Below are positions 6,145 through 14,560 of a stretch of 16,028 bases of DNA, piece by piece (position 1 is the first letter of the stretch; each line of letters begins with the position of its first letter). The notes below the pieces were generated by a model. The model did no database searches and was not told the DNA's origin. It was given only the letters and a program-made list of their open reading frames with translations. A program made the position numbers and the translations under genes. Origin of the DNA: Bacteroidota bacterium (GTDB lineage Bacteria; Bacteroidota; Bacteroidia; Chitinophagales; Chitinophagaceae); contig JAEWJK010000002.1 in assembly GCA_023386555.1 (NCBI GenBank), forward strand, positions 1-16,028, read 5' to 3'.

Positions 6145-7878
6145 ATGAATCTTGTTGATTATTTTCAAGATGATGCAATTATTAGGATGCTGTGTAAACA
6201 ACGGCTCAAGCATGCTAAAAAAAGACATAAAATTCATCTCATAAGAGATGTTAGCTTGAATCCCACCACGAATAGAATTGCCACCAGTCAATTATGCCCC
6301 TCGGAACTCGCAGAGCTTTTTCCATCTCGTAGAAACTGGTATAGACTAAAAGAGAAGGAAAGAAAAATGTATTCAAATAGTCAGAAGTTGCAATTGGTTG
6401 CTTTAGAACGAACGATCTATTTAACAAAAAAAAATGCGACTCAAGGTAAGTCAAAGCCTATTTGGCTCATCAAACTTGAAACTTTCGTTGAACAAATAAA
6501 AGCTGAAATTGAATCTGGAAATATTATTTTCGAAAAACCAGAAATATTCGCCATAAAAAAGGAGGATAAGAAGGATACGACTTCCTACCGACCAATTTCA
6601 AATTATAGTCTTAGAGATAGAATCATTATTGGTTTAACTGCAAGATATCTTACAGATTTTTTCGATAATCTTTTTCAAGATTGTTCTCTTGCATTCCGCT
6701 CAGTGAAGAATAAGCCAGTAAAAACACATCATGATGCAATAGAGCTTATTTGCAAGTACCGAGGCAATCGAACAAAAGGAAATATTTATGTTGCAGAATG
6801 TGATATAAAGAAATTTTATGACTGTGTAAGTCACAAAATGACCTTGTCTGTATTCAACGAACTAGTTTCGATGCAAGTTGCTAATGGAAAAGAATTTGAT
6901 AAACGAGCATTCAATGTTTTCTCGGCCTATCTACATTCATATTCTTTCAAAGATGACGTGTATATCTTGAATCAGGATGTACAGTATTGGAAGGCAAAAA
7001 ACATCCTTTCAGGAGTATTTGAATGGCCTGAGAAAGAAATGAGAAAAATGCATGGTGATCGTTTTGAATCTGAACGAATTGGAGTTCCTCAAGGTGGAGC
7101 ATTATCTTGCTTAATTTCTAATCTGCTTTTACATTCAGTTGATCTGAAAGTGTTAGAAGCGAACGATGGAAATCTGCTTTATATCCGCTATTGTGATGAT
7201 ATGATTCTATTGCATAGTTCTGAAAGAGCCTGTCATGAAGCCTTACAACGCTATAAAGAACAAATAGAATTGAATCTTCTTTCTATTCATGATCCTGTAC
7301 AGGTCAAAAGGTACGATTCACACTTTTGGAAAACAAAATCAAAAGAGCCTTTCCTATGGAGTTCTCCTTCAGAAGGGGGAATCCCTTGGTTGAGTTTTGT
7401 TGGCTATCAAATACGCTATGACGGTTTAATTCGAATCAGACAAAAATCAATAAAGAAGGAGCTAAAAAAACAAAAAGACGAAACCAATACAATCTTAAAG
7501 GCAATTCAATCTTCAAAAGATGATTTACTGGTTAAGTTCTCAAGAAAATCCAAGAGGCAGCAAGTTTTTGCATTGGAAAATAGGTTGATTTCTATGTCAG
7601 TTGGAAGAGTTAAAGTATTTAATTACAAGGAATATTTACCTAGCTATTGCTGGACAAATGGGTTTAAGAAAGTAAATCGAAACAGAATTTTAATTAAACA
7701 ACTTCGTTTACTTGATCGGTCCAGAGAAAAGCAAATCAAAAGATTCCTTGGAAAACTAATGAATTTGAATAAAGATGCTGACACACCGGATGATCCGAAA
7801 ATAACATCAAATTTCTTCGGTAATCCATATAGTTACAATGGATTAATTAGTAGTCCCATAATAAAGAAGAAGAAATAA
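6145..7878 (+). CDS. Reverse transcriptase, unclassified (not a typical retron, DGR or group II intron RT)
   Basis: 577 aa from the ATG at 6145; a GTG at 6076 would add 23 residues and enter the candidate RNA. RT motifs in order: FAIKKEDKKDTTSYRPIS (135-152), LAFRS (182-186), motif A CDIKKFYD with D220 and D226, motif B GVPQGGALSCLISNLLL (313-329), motif C YCDD (349-352), then WLSFVGYQIRYDGLIRIR (415-432), the usual end of the palm/thumb transition. All three catalytic aspartates are present, so polymerase activity is plausible. About 85 residues separate motifs A and B, a large insertion. A 145-residue lysine-rich C-terminal region (about 433-577) shows no HNH or maturase signature. The N-terminal ~130 residues are basic and unassigned. 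It diverges from a primase-like gene, suggesting a paired function, by inference. Confidence 0.88.
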   Translation: MNLVDYFQDDAIIRMLCKQRLKHAKKRHKIHLIRDVSLNPTTNRIATSQLCPSELAELFPSRRNWYRLKEKERKMYSNSQKLQLVALERTIYLTKKNATQGKSKPIWLIKLETFVEQIKAEIESGNIIFEKPEIFAIKKEDKKDTTSYRPISNYSLRDRIIIGLTARYLTDFFDNLFQDCSLAFRSVKNKPVKTHHDAIELICKYRGNRTKGNIYVAECDIKKFYDCVSHKMTLSVFNELVSMQVANGKEFDKRAFNVFSAYLHSYSFKDDVYILNQDVQYWKAKNILSGVFEWPEKEMRKMHGDRFESERIGVPQGGALSCLISNLLLHSVDLKVLEANDGNLLYIRYCDDMILLHSSERACHEALQRYKEQIELNLLSIHDPVQVKRYDSHFWKTKSKEPFLWSSPSEGGIPWLSFVGYQIRYDGLIRIRQKSIKKELKKQKDETNTILKAIQSSKDDLLVKFSRKSKRQQVFALENRLISMSVGRVKVFNYKEYLPSYCWTNGFKKVNRNRILIKQLRLLDRSREKQIKRFLGKLMNLNKDADTPDDPKITSNFFGNPYSYNGLISSPIIKKKK

Positions 7879-7960
7879 ACAAGAAGCACCTATATGGCAT
7901 GATGCTACAGTAGCTGCTTGAGAAAAAATATTTATCTCCTAAAGCAGTAGATTGGACAAA

Positions 7961-8032
7961 TTTTTGTGGATAAATATTTCGTCAGGCATTGAGGTTTTAT
8001 TAGCAGTTTTCCCTTAAAATTATCCACAAAAA
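7961..8032. promoter_or_regulatory. Two perfect DnaA-box sequences in a 13-bp inverted repeat
   Basis: TTTTTGTGGATAA (7961-7973) and TTATCCACAAAAA (8020-8032) are exact reverse complements separated by 46 AT-rich bases. The core TTATCCACA is the classical DnaA box, present once in each orientation. Placed between the RT stop and the sigma-factor promoter. It could be a DnaA regulatory site, a hairpin closing the RT transcript, or coincidence; other oriC features are not seen. Confidence 0.5.
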
Positions 8033-8057
8033 GCTACCAATCCTCATTGCAGTACCT

Positions 8058-8065
8058 TACCTTTG
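8058..8065 (+). promoter_or_regulatory. -7 box (TACCTTTG) of the primary sigma factor gene
   Basis: An exact TAnnTTTG in the gene-free stretch 7879-8177. Transcription would start near 8072, leaving a leader of about 105 bases. The -33 element is poor. Apart from this box and the DnaA-box pair, nothing else is recognised between 7879 and 8177. Confidence 0.45.
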
Positions 8066-8177
8066 CAGCCATTTTTGATGTTTTGAAGATATATTTAACA
8101 GCCGAATTGCATCACTTCCGAAACAATTTGCGTCTTAATTACGTTTACTAGTCACACTTAAATAGGATAATCACAAC

Positions 8178-9035
8178 ATGAGGCAGCTCAAAATTGCAAC
8201 CCAGATCACCAACAGAGATTCGCAAGCCGTAGAAAAGTATCTGCAGGAAATTTCTAAGATTCCAATGATCACTCCCGAGGAGGAAACAACACTGGCTCAG
8301 CGTATCAAAATGGGCGATCAAAGAGCTCTCGACAAACTGGTACAAGCGAACTTGCGTTTCGTGGTATCTGTTGCCAAACAATATCAGCACCAGGGTCTTT
8401 CACTTAGTGATCTCATCAACGAGGGTAATCTCGGTCTTATAAAGGCGGCTCAACGCTTTGATGAAACAAAAGGTTTTAAATTTATTTCTTACGCAGTATG
8501 GTGGATCCGTCAGTCTATCTTACAGGCTTTGGCAGAACAGGGACGTTTGGTTCGATTGCCACAAAACAAGATCGGTACTTACAACAAAGCGAATAAAGCA
8601 TACATGGCTTTTGAGCAGGAACACGAAAGAGAACCATCTACAGAAGAGTTGGCAGACATTTTGGAGATGTCTGAAACAGAGATCAACAACATCTTCCAGT
8701 CAAACACTCGTCACACTTCACTCGATGCACCAGTGCACGAAGCAGAAGATGTAGCAATGGGTGACCTTCTTGAAGGTTCTGACGACACGGATGATGATGT
8801 GATGAAAGACTCTCTGAGAGAAGAGATCCGCCGTGTGCTGAAATCACTTTCTCCAAGAGAAGCTGAAATTGTGAATGCTTACTTTGGTCTCGATGGAGAG
8901 AACGGTGTTACGATCGAGCAGATTGGTCAGAAATACGATCTTACTAAAGAACGTATTCGCCAGATCAAAGAAAGAGCGATCAAGCGTTTACAAAAAGCAA
9001 GATACTCTAATGCGTTAAAAGCGTATTTGGGATAA
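8178..9035 (+). CDS. rpoD: RNA polymerase primary sigma factor (sigma-70 family)
   Basis: 285 aa starting MRQLKIATQITNRDSQAVEK, the usual start of the Bacteroidota primary sigma factor, which lacks region 1.1. Region 1.2 is about 16-48; region 2 (about 49-120) includes LVQANLRFVVSVAKQYQ and RFDETKGFKFISYAVWWIRQ, which bind core polymerase and the -7 element; region 3 is about 125-205; region 4 (about 213-275) holds the helix-turn-helix with VTIEQIGQKYDLTKERIRQI that reads the upstream element. It sets housekeeping promoter choice for RNA polymerase. It is monocistronic, with its own -7 box upstream and a strong terminator 47 bases after the stop. No defects seen. Confidence 0.97.
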   Translation: MRQLKIATQITNRDSQAVEKYLQEISKIPMITPEEETTLAQRIKMGDQRALDKLVQANLRFVVSVAKQYQHQGLSLSDLINEGNLGLIKAAQRFDETKGFKFISYAVWWIRQSILQALAEQGRLVRLPQNKIGTYNKANKAYMAFEQEHEREPSTEELADILEMSETEINNIFQSNTRHTSLDAPVHEAEDVAMGDLLEGSDDTDDDVMKDSLREEIRRVLKSLSPREAEIVNAYFGLDGENGVTIEQIGQKYDLTKERIRQIKERAIKRLQKARYSNALKAYLG

Positions 9036-9081
9036 TCCGTCTGAATGACTTTGTCGGACAGGTGATTTCCCGAACATTATT

Positions 9082-9114
9082 AAAAAAGCCTCACGATGGA
9101 GTGGGGCTTTTTTT
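9082..9114 (+). terminator. Intrinsic terminator after rpoD
   Basis: AAAAAAGCCTCAC, loop GATGGA, GTGGGGCTTTTTT: a 13-bp stem with a single T-G wobble, ending in a run of T. The A and T flanks make it usable from both strands. Confidence 0.9.
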
Positions 9115-9160
9115 AGTTGTTGCTGGATGTTGGTTGTTTGATGTTTGATCTGTGACATAT

Positions 9161-9236
9161 CGCTCCGATGGAGCTTGATGATGCTTTGATCTTTGATGCT
9201 ACTAACCTGTCGCTCCTACGGAGCTGTTTAGCATCA
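9161..9236. repeat. Two CGCTCC-nnn-GGAGC palindromes, the second in a nested hairpin
   Basis: GCTCC-GAT-GGAGC (9162-9174) and GCTCC-TAC-GGAGC (9212-9224). The second is enclosed by TGATGCTA (9194-9201) and TAGCATCA (9229-9236), a perfect outer stem. They lie between the convergent rpoD and dehydrogenase genes, so the nested hairpin could also slow transcription from the right. The part 9237-9287 has CACCATT/GACCATT short repeats only. Confidence 0.65.
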
Positions 9237-9287
9237 GGCTTCCATTTCACCATTCTTCATTCACCATTGACCATTGACCACTCACCA

Positions 9288-10328
9288 CTACAACGTACTC
9301 ATATCAATCACAAACCTGTATCGCACATCACCCTTCAACATTCTTTCATAAGCTTCGTTGATGTCTTTGATGTTGATCACTTCTACATCACTTACTATGT
9401 TGTGTTCGGCACAATAATCCAGCATTTCCTGTGTTTCGGGGATGCCGCCGATCAATGAACCTGCAATGGTTTTTCGTTGCATGATGAGATTAAATGCAGG
9501 AACCTGGGCAGGAGCGGAAGGAGCACCTACACAAACCATCTTTCCATCTCTTTTCAGCATGCCTAAGTATAGATTATAATCATGGTCAGCTGAAACAGTA
9601 TCTAGTATAAAGTCAAATCTGCCTGCAGCTTCAGCAACTTTTGTTTCATCAGATGTAAGAAGGAAGTGTTGGGCACCTAAACGCTCTGCATCTTTTTGTT
9701 TGGAAGGAGAATGGCTGAGCATGGTTACTTCGGCACCAAAAGATGCAGCCAGTTTTACTGCCATGTGGCCTAATCCACCTAAACCAACAACTCCTACCTT
9801 ATCACCTTTCTTTACACCCCAATGGCGTAATGGAGAATACGTAGTGATGCCTGCACAAAGTAATGGAGCAACGCCTGCAAGATTTTCGGTGTTTCGAATC
9901 TTCAATACAAAATCTTCATGAACTACTACCTGTTTGCTGTAACCGCCAAAAGTGTATCCGCTGCCATCTCTTTCATTTCCGTTGTATGTTCCCACAAAAC
10001 CATTTTCGCAATATTGTTCTAAACCTTCTTTGCAAGACGAACACTCACGACAACTATCAACCATACAACCCACACCAACAATATCACCTTCGGAATAATT
10101 CTTTACATGACTTCCCACTTTCACTACACGACCAACGATCTCATGACCAGGCACACATGGATACATTGTTCCACCCCATTCACCCCTGGCTGTATGGAGA
10201 TCACTATGACAGATACCACAGTATAAAATGTCTATCTGCACATCATGCTCTTTGGGTTCCCTGCGATTGATGGTATGTGGCTGAAGGGGAGATGTTTCGT
10301 TCTGTGCTGCGTAAGCTTTTACCTGCAT
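9288..10328 (-). CDS. Zinc-dependent alcohol dehydrogenase, cinnamyl-alcohol-dehydrogenase/YahK type
   Basis: 346 aa, full length for medium-chain dehydrogenases. Catalytic zinc ligands are C40 (in CGICHSD) with H62-E63 (GHEIVG) and C158; C37 is not one of the usual ligands. The structural zinc lobe is the four-cysteine set C93, C96, C99 and C107. The nucleotide-binding Rossmann motif is VGLGGLGH (181-188), followed by HSPSKQKDAERLGA; a serine/lysine-rich loop after the second strand suggests preference for NADP(H), as is known for the YahK/AdhC group. It reduces aldehydes to alcohols with broad substrate range. Cytosolic and single-gene, convergent with rpoD and divergent from the L,D-transpeptidase, with a 144-base shared upstream region. 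AATCTTTG (10370-10363) is a near match to a -7 box. Confidence 0.93.
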   Translation of the reverse strand: MQVKAYAAQNETSPLQPHTINRREPKEHDVQIDILYCGICHSDLHTARGEWGGTMYPCVPGHEIVGRVVKVGSHVKNYSEGDIVGVGCMVDSCRECSSCKEGLEQYCENGFVGTYNGNERDGSGYTFGGYSKQVVVHEDFVLKIRNTENLAGVAPLLCAGITTYSPLRHWGVKKGDKVGVVGLGGLGHMAVKLAASFGAEVTMLSHSPSKQKDAERLGAQHFLLTSDETKVAEAAGRFDFILDTVSADHDYNLYLGMLKRDGKMVCVGAPSAPAQVPAFNLIMQRKTIAGSLIGGIPETQEMLDYCAEHNIVSDVEVINIKDINEAYERMLKGDVRYRFVIDMSTL

Positions 10329-10472
10329 AAATATGAATTAAGATTATAGATAAACTAATCTGCAAAGATTGATATTCCCACGAAAACAAAAACTGATTTT
10401 TGAGGCATATTCTATTCAGTCCTAACCGGCCTCTTAAAACATAGCAGGCATAGGTTTTGACAAGCTTGGATT

Positions 10473-12161
10473 ATGAAAAACATCATAATTATTATAGCCG
10501 CTTTTTGTTTGTTGCAGTCATGCCGGTTCAGCGACAACAATGCAACAGCAACTACAGATAGTTCAGTAGTTTACAGGGATGAAAGTATAACAGCAGAAAA
10601 TGCATATTCTGATCTATTCCTGGATAGCTCTGCTGTAAGTTCTTATATCCAATCACAGCAATTGGATGATTCAACTGCACAGATGCTGCGAAATTTTTAT
10701 ACAGTAAGGAATGAGCAATTTGCCTGGTTCACTTCAAAGGGTTTAACGGAACAGGGTCGTAGTTTCTGGAGTCTTTATTCGAATGGTGGAGATAGTGCAA
10801 CACAACAATCAAATGATAAAAGTCTGAAAGAACACATGGATAGCATTATCCAGAAAGATTCGATGCAGATTGCTCAGACAGATTCAAATTATGTTCGTAC
10901 CGAACTGATGTTGACGGAGAAATTGATTCGGTATTCCGGCAATGGAAATGGAATTATCAACAGAAATATTCTATACAGCCTGGTGCCACGGAAGAAAGCT
11001 GATCCAATGGCATTAGCTGATTCACTTCTCAATAAACAAAAAGACTCATCTCTTTTTGCCAGCAACAAAATGTACACGGCAATGAAACAACAGCTGGCCT
11101 TATATTATAATGCAGCTAAGAATGGTGGATGGCAGCCGATCAATTCTGCGGCAGGATTAAAGAAAGGTTCCAGTTCACCTGCAGTAACTGCATTGAAGAA
11201 ACGTTTACAGTTTACAAATGATTATTCAACTAGCGATACATCCAATGTTTTTTCAGATTCTTTAGTTGCTGTCATAAAAGATGTACAACAAAGACATGGG
11301 CTTGCACCAACAGGTGTAGTTAATGATTCATTGATCCAGGCTTTGAATATTCCGGCACAGGAAAGATTGCAACAGGTATTATTGAACATGAATCGTTTGG
11401 CGTGGATGCCTCCTGCCATAGAAGGTAATCGTATTGAAGTAAACATTCCATCTCAAATGTTGTATGCTTACGAAGGCAATAACAAGGTGTTTGAAATTCC
11501 AGTTATCGTAGGAAAAGAAGGTACCGGTACAGTAGCATTCAGTGGTAATATCAATAAAGTGGTATTCAATCCATCGTGGAATGTTCCGGAAAGCATTGTG
11601 AAAAACGAGATCATGCCGGCTATGAAGAAAGATCCAGATTACCTGAAGAAGAAAAATATGGAGATCGTTAGCCAGAAGGATAGTGTGCCTGTGATAAAGC
11701 AATTGCCTGGAAAAGACAATGCATTGGGTAAGGTGAAGTTTCTCTTTCCCAACAGTTTTGATATTTACCTGCACGATACACCTGACAAATCTTTATTCAA
11801 TCGTAAAGACAGGGCTTTGAGTCATGGTTGTATCAGGGTAGCAGATGCTGAAAAACTTGCAGCCTACCTTTTACGCAGTCATTCAGAATGGACACCGGTA
11901 AAAGTTCGTGAAGCCATGAACGGTGGTAAAGAACAAACCATCACGGTTCCAAATGAGCCTGTAAATATTAGTTATCTATCTGCATGGGTAGATGGAACAG
12001 GAAAGATGCACTTTAGAAGCGATGTGTATGGCAGAGACAAAGATGTAATGGCGAGATTGTTTACGACAGCCAGTGTTTCACAGGATGTAGCAGGAACAAA
12101 ACAGGATAGCACCATTACTACGAAAGATAGCACTGGTAAGAGCACGGCAAAGCGTAAATAA
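10473..12161 (+). CDS. Lipoprotein L,D-transpeptidase (YcbB/LdtD-like)
   Basis: 562 aa. The N-terminus MKNIIIIIAAFCLLQSC is a lipoprotein signal with lipidated cysteine C17, so the protein is exported and membrane-anchored. A scaffold region follows (about 45-225, with FAWFTSKGLTEQG near 83-95), then a peptidoglycan-binding-like domain (about 232-290: SPAVTALKKRLQ and VIKDVQQRHGLAPTG) and the YkuD catalytic domain (about 318-470). The active-site signature is H434 in IYLHDTP and ALSHGCIRV with catalytic C453. Order and length match YcbB-type enzymes, which make 3-3 cross-links in peptidoglycan. The C-terminal tail (about 535-562) is rich in S/T/K/D and unstructured. Alone between two terminator-bounded units. 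Confidence 0.93.
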   Translation: MKNIIIIIAAFCLLQSCRFSDNNATATTDSSVVYRDESITAENAYSDLFLDSSAVSSYIQSQQLDDSTAQMLRNFYTVRNEQFAWFTSKGLTEQGRSFWSLYSNGGDSATQQSNDKSLKEHMDSIIQKDSMQIAQTDSNYVRTELMLTEKLIRYSGNGNGIINRNILYSLVPRKKADPMALADSLLNKQKDSSLFASNKMYTAMKQQLALYYNAAKNGGWQPINSAAGLKKGSSSPAVTALKKRLQFTNDYSTSDTSNVFSDSLVAVIKDVQQRHGLAPTGVVNDSLIQALNIPAQERLQQVLLNMNRLAWMPPAIEGNRIEVNIPSQMLYAYEGNNKVFEIPVIVGKEGTGTVAFSGNINKVVFNPSWNVPESIVKNEIMPAMKKDPDYLKKKNMEIVSQKDSVPVIKQLPGKDNALGKVKFLFPNSFDIYLHDTPDKSLFNRKDRALSHGCIRVADAEKLAAYLLRSHSEWTPVKVREAMNGGKEQTITVPNEPVNISYLSAWVDGTGKMHFRSDVYGRDKDVMARLFTTASVSQDVAGTKQDSTITTKDSTGKSTAKRK

Positions 12162-12182
12162 CCGATGTTAATAGATATAGGC

Positions 12183-12216
12183 AATACACCCGGAAAAGTT
12201 CCGGGTGTATTTTTTT
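12183..12216 (+). terminator. Intrinsic terminator after the L,D-transpeptidase
   Basis: AATACACCCGGAA, loop AAG, TTCCGGGTGTATT, then a T run: a perfect 13-bp stem starting 21 bases after the stop codon. Confidence 0.95.
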
Positions 12217-12271
12217 GCTATTGCATTTTCCATGATGATAGATTACCTTCATAGAGAAACATGCTAAGGTT

Positions 12272-13414
12272 ATGAGAATCGCATTTGCCTGCCTGATGTT
12301 TTTATATACCGGAGTAAGTGCTCAATCCTATTTAGATTCTGTTAAATGGAATTTGTATAATAATAACGCCGTTTCTGATTCTACCTTTTGTGGAAAAGGT
12401 TCTGACCAGAGGATCGGTTCTGGTATTGTTAATCTCTCTTACGTAAACAACTATCAAAAAATTACAAAGCCTGCTACAGGCTGGACCAATAGTTTTCCAG
12501 GAGGAGTAATGAATAGTCCGGATAGCCAATACATTCAGTTTCCATACAGTGTTAGGAATTATTTCCCGGTAGCGTGTTCAACCGGTGTAGGGAATTGTTA
12601 TGATTATTGCGGGTTTCTTACGCAGCAACTCAGGCTCAAAGCTTATCGTAGTGCAACAGGTAATAACGTTGTGATGAAGGTTCACGAAGTTCTTTCTAAC
12701 GGCTTATATTTAGATGTGGGAGATATTACGGTAAGCAGCACCGATCCATTGCAGCCTACGATCGTCGAAATTCCATTATACTATGGTAGTATGGATTATA
12801 TAGGACTAAGGCTCTATCCTTTGCAGGGAGATGATTTTTATATAAAAGAAGTTTCGATTGCCGGCCAGCGAGCGGCGTCATTGCCTGTTCGTTTTATTTC
12901 TTTTACTGGCAATGAAAGAAATTCATCGGTTGATCTACAGTGGACCGTTGATCTTAATGCCACAACAGATTCGTTTGTTATTCAGCGTTCTGATAACGGG
13001 TTTGATTTTTATACAATAGATGCTTTGCCTTTTGTTCCTGGTCAGCATATTTATAAATGGACAGACAGAAATCCTGTGGATGAAAATTATTATAGAATAC
13101 AAGCGGTAGAAAAGTCAGGCTCCAGTACATTTACGAATATCATACGTGTTACCAGCGTAAAAAGTGATGATCTGTCAGTTTCCCCAAACCCGGTCACTGG
13201 TAATCAAGTAACGCTTAGATCAAAGCAATTAACGCCTGGGCTTTATGTGATAAAATTGATTGACGAGGCAGGTAGAATAGTCTCTGCCAGCAATAGCATG
13301 TGCAACCAAACCGGATTCATGAAAATTAGTCTTCCTTCCTGGAAATCGGGTGTTTACATACTTTCCGTGAATAATAACAATGTGAATGTAAAGCAACGAA
13401 TCGTTGTTAAATAG
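12272..13414 (+). CDS. Secreted protein with T9SS type A sorting domain
   Basis: 380 aa. Residues 1-18 (MRIAFACLMFLYTGVSAQ) form a signal peptide with likely cleavage after A17 or Q18. The region 20-198 is a secreted domain I do not recognise, with cysteines at 40, 102, 109 and 113 that could pair, and a beta-rich look. At 203-293 is an Ig/fibronectin-like segment (LPVRFISFTG, VDLQWTV, SFVIQRSDNGFDF, YYRIQAVEKSGSSTFTNI), common before sorting domains in Bacteroidota. The C-terminus (302-380: SVSPNPVTG, LTPGLYVIKLIDEAGRIV, WKSGVYILSV, KQRIVVK) is a type A sorting signal, so the product is carried across the outer membrane by the type IX system and probably tethered. The cargo's function is unknown. 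Confidence 0.88.
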   Translation: MRIAFACLMFLYTGVSAQSYLDSVKWNLYNNNAVSDSTFCGKGSDQRIGSGIVNLSYVNNYQKITKPATGWTNSFPGGVMNSPDSQYIQFPYSVRNYFPVACSTGVGNCYDYCGFLTQQLRLKAYRSATGNNVVMKVHEVLSNGLYLDVGDITVSSTDPLQPTIVEIPLYYGSMDYIGLRLYPLQGDDFYIKEVSIAGQRAASLPVRFISFTGNERNSSVDLQWTVDLNATTDSFVIQRSDNGFDFYTIDALPFVPGQHIYKWTDRNPVDENYYRIQAVEKSGSSTFTNIIRVTSVKSDDLSVSPNPVTGNQVTLRSKQLTPGLYVIKLIDEAGRIVSASNSMCNQTGFMKISLPSWKSGVYILSVNNNNVNVKQRIVVK

Positions 13415-13480
13415 GTTTTGCAGGTTCAATCTTGATTGTGCTTCATTTATCCCCACCAACCTTATCCTGTGTATAACTGC

Positions 13481-13511
13481 TTTTGCTATCAGTAAGGGAA
13501 TGATACATTTG
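13481..13511 (+). promoter_or_regulatory. Promoter of thioredoxin reductase gene (TTTTG-N18-TACATTTG)
   Basis: TTTTG (13481-13485) and an exact TAnnTTTG (13504-13511) with 18 bases between them, close to the Bacteroidota -33/-7 layout. Transcription would begin near 13518, about 12 bases before the ATG at 13530, which excludes the longer reading frame from 13404. Confidence 0.65.
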
Positions 13512-13529
13512 CCGTCAGCAGTTATAATT

Positions 13530-14471
13530 ATGGAAATTTCAGAAAAAGTTCACCTCCTCATTATAGGATCAGGACCTGCAGGATACACTGCAGCCATTTA
13601 CGCAGCAAGAGCTAATATGAAACCGGTTTTATACCAGGGCATTCAACCTGGTGGTCAGCTTACCATTACAACAGAAGTTGAAAACTACCCGGGTTATCCT
13701 GATGGAATACAGGGACCGGAAATGATGATCAATTTTGAGCAACAGGCAAAAAGAATGGGTGCCGATATTCGTTATGGTCTTGCCACTAAAGTTGATTTCT
13801 CATCACAGCCATATAAAGTTCAGATAGATGAAGAAAAATGGATAGAAGCTGATGCAATTATTATTTCTACCGGTGCATCTGCCAAATGGTTAGGTATTCC
13901 CAGTGAACAAAAACTGAATGGATTTGGCGTTAGTGCATGTGCTGTGTGCGATGGATTTTTCTTTCGTGGGAAAGAAGTAGGCATTGTTGGTGCCGGAGAT
14001 ACAGCTGCAGAAGAAGCATTATATCTTTCAAAGCTTTGCACTACTGTTCATATGATCGTTCGTCGTGATGAGATGAGAGCCAGCAAAGTGATGCAGGAAA
14101 GAGTGATCAATACACCCAACATCAAAATATACTGGAACAGCGAAACAGATGAGATATTGGGTGATGATCGTGTTTCAGGAGTTCGCATAAAGAATAATAA
14201 AACAGGAGAGAAGATTGAAATTCCTTTGAGTGGATTTTTCATTGCTATTGGTCACACACCCAACAGTGATATCTTCAAAGGGTTTATTGATATGGATGAA
14301 ACAGGCTATATCAAAACCATTCCAGGGACCTCTAAAACCAACCTGGAAGGTGTATTTGCTTCAGGTGATGTACAGGACAAGATATATCGCCAGGCTGTAA
14401 CAGCTGCAGGCAGTGGATGTATGGCTGCATTGGATGCAGAAAGGTATTTGGCGGCAAAAGGTCATATTTAA
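13530..14471 (+). CDS. trxB: Thioredoxin-disulfide reductase
   Basis: 313 aa, the normal length for bacterial low-molecular-weight thioredoxin reductase. Motifs: FAD-binding IIGSGPAGYTA (11-21), the redox-active CAVC pair C137/C140, NADPH-binding VGAGDTAAEE (153-162), the arginine pair in VRRDEMRAS (177-185), and the second FAD motif GVFASGDVQD (274-283). It moves electrons from NADPH through FAD to thioredoxin, supplying reducing power to ribonucleotide reductase and peroxide defence. The start at 13530 is preferred over 13404 because family homology begins here and the promoter lies in between. The upstream T9SS gene stops at 13414, so this is a separate unit; hutI follows 90 bases later. 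Confidence 0.96.
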   Translation: MEISEKVHLLIIGSGPAGYTAAIYAARANMKPVLYQGIQPGGQLTITTEVENYPGYPDGIQGPEMMINFEQQAKRMGADIRYGLATKVDFSSQPYKVQIDEEKWIEADAIIISTGASAKWLGIPSEQKLNGFGVSACAVCDGFFFRGKEVGIVGAGDTAAEEALYLSKLCTTVHMIVRRDEMRASKVMQERVINTPNIKIYWNSETDEILGDDRVSGVRIKNNKTGEKIEIPLSGFFIAIGHTPNSDIFKGFIDMDETGYIKTIPGTSKTNLEGVFASGDVQDKIYRQAVTAAGSGCMAALDAERYLAAKGHI

Positions 14472-14480
14472 AAACTGAAC

Positions 14481-14548
14481 CGCAAAGAGCACAAAGAAAC
14501 GCAAAGTGTACGCAAAGCCATTGGAAGTTACACTAAGTTGACGCAAAG
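14481..14548. repeat. Clustered CGCAAAG heptamers between trxB and hutI
   Basis: CGCAAAG at 14481, 14500, 14511 and 14542, with CACAAAG at 14490. Low-complexity sequence of a kind dispersed in bacterial intergenic regions. No promoter or terminator is obvious here, so hutI may be read through from trxB. Confidence 0.6.
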
Positions 14549-14560
14549 CTAATCTGACTA

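Noticed and set aside
6145..7878. Group II intron RT
   Set aside because: No maturase X or HNH domain is seen in the C-terminal part, and no recognisable domain V-like RNA follows the gene.
6145..7878. Diversity-generating retroelement RT or typical retron RT
   Set aside because: Motif B is PQGG, not the DGR-type SQ variant; no template/variable repeat pair is seen. The NAxxH and VTG marks of retron RTs are missing and the protein is much longer.
7961..8032. Chromosomal origin of replication
   Set aside because: Only two DnaA boxes, no dnaA or other origin-linked gene nearby, and no cluster of further boxes.
9863..10270. Plus-strand open frame opposite the alcohol dehydrogenase
   Set aside because: Composition is an antisense shadow rich in His and Arg with no domain, and the minus-strand gene there is unambiguous.
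13404..13529. 42-codon N-terminal extension of thioredoxin reductase
   Set aside because: It overlaps the end of the upstream gene and contains the promoter; FAD-domain homology begins right after the ATG at 13530.
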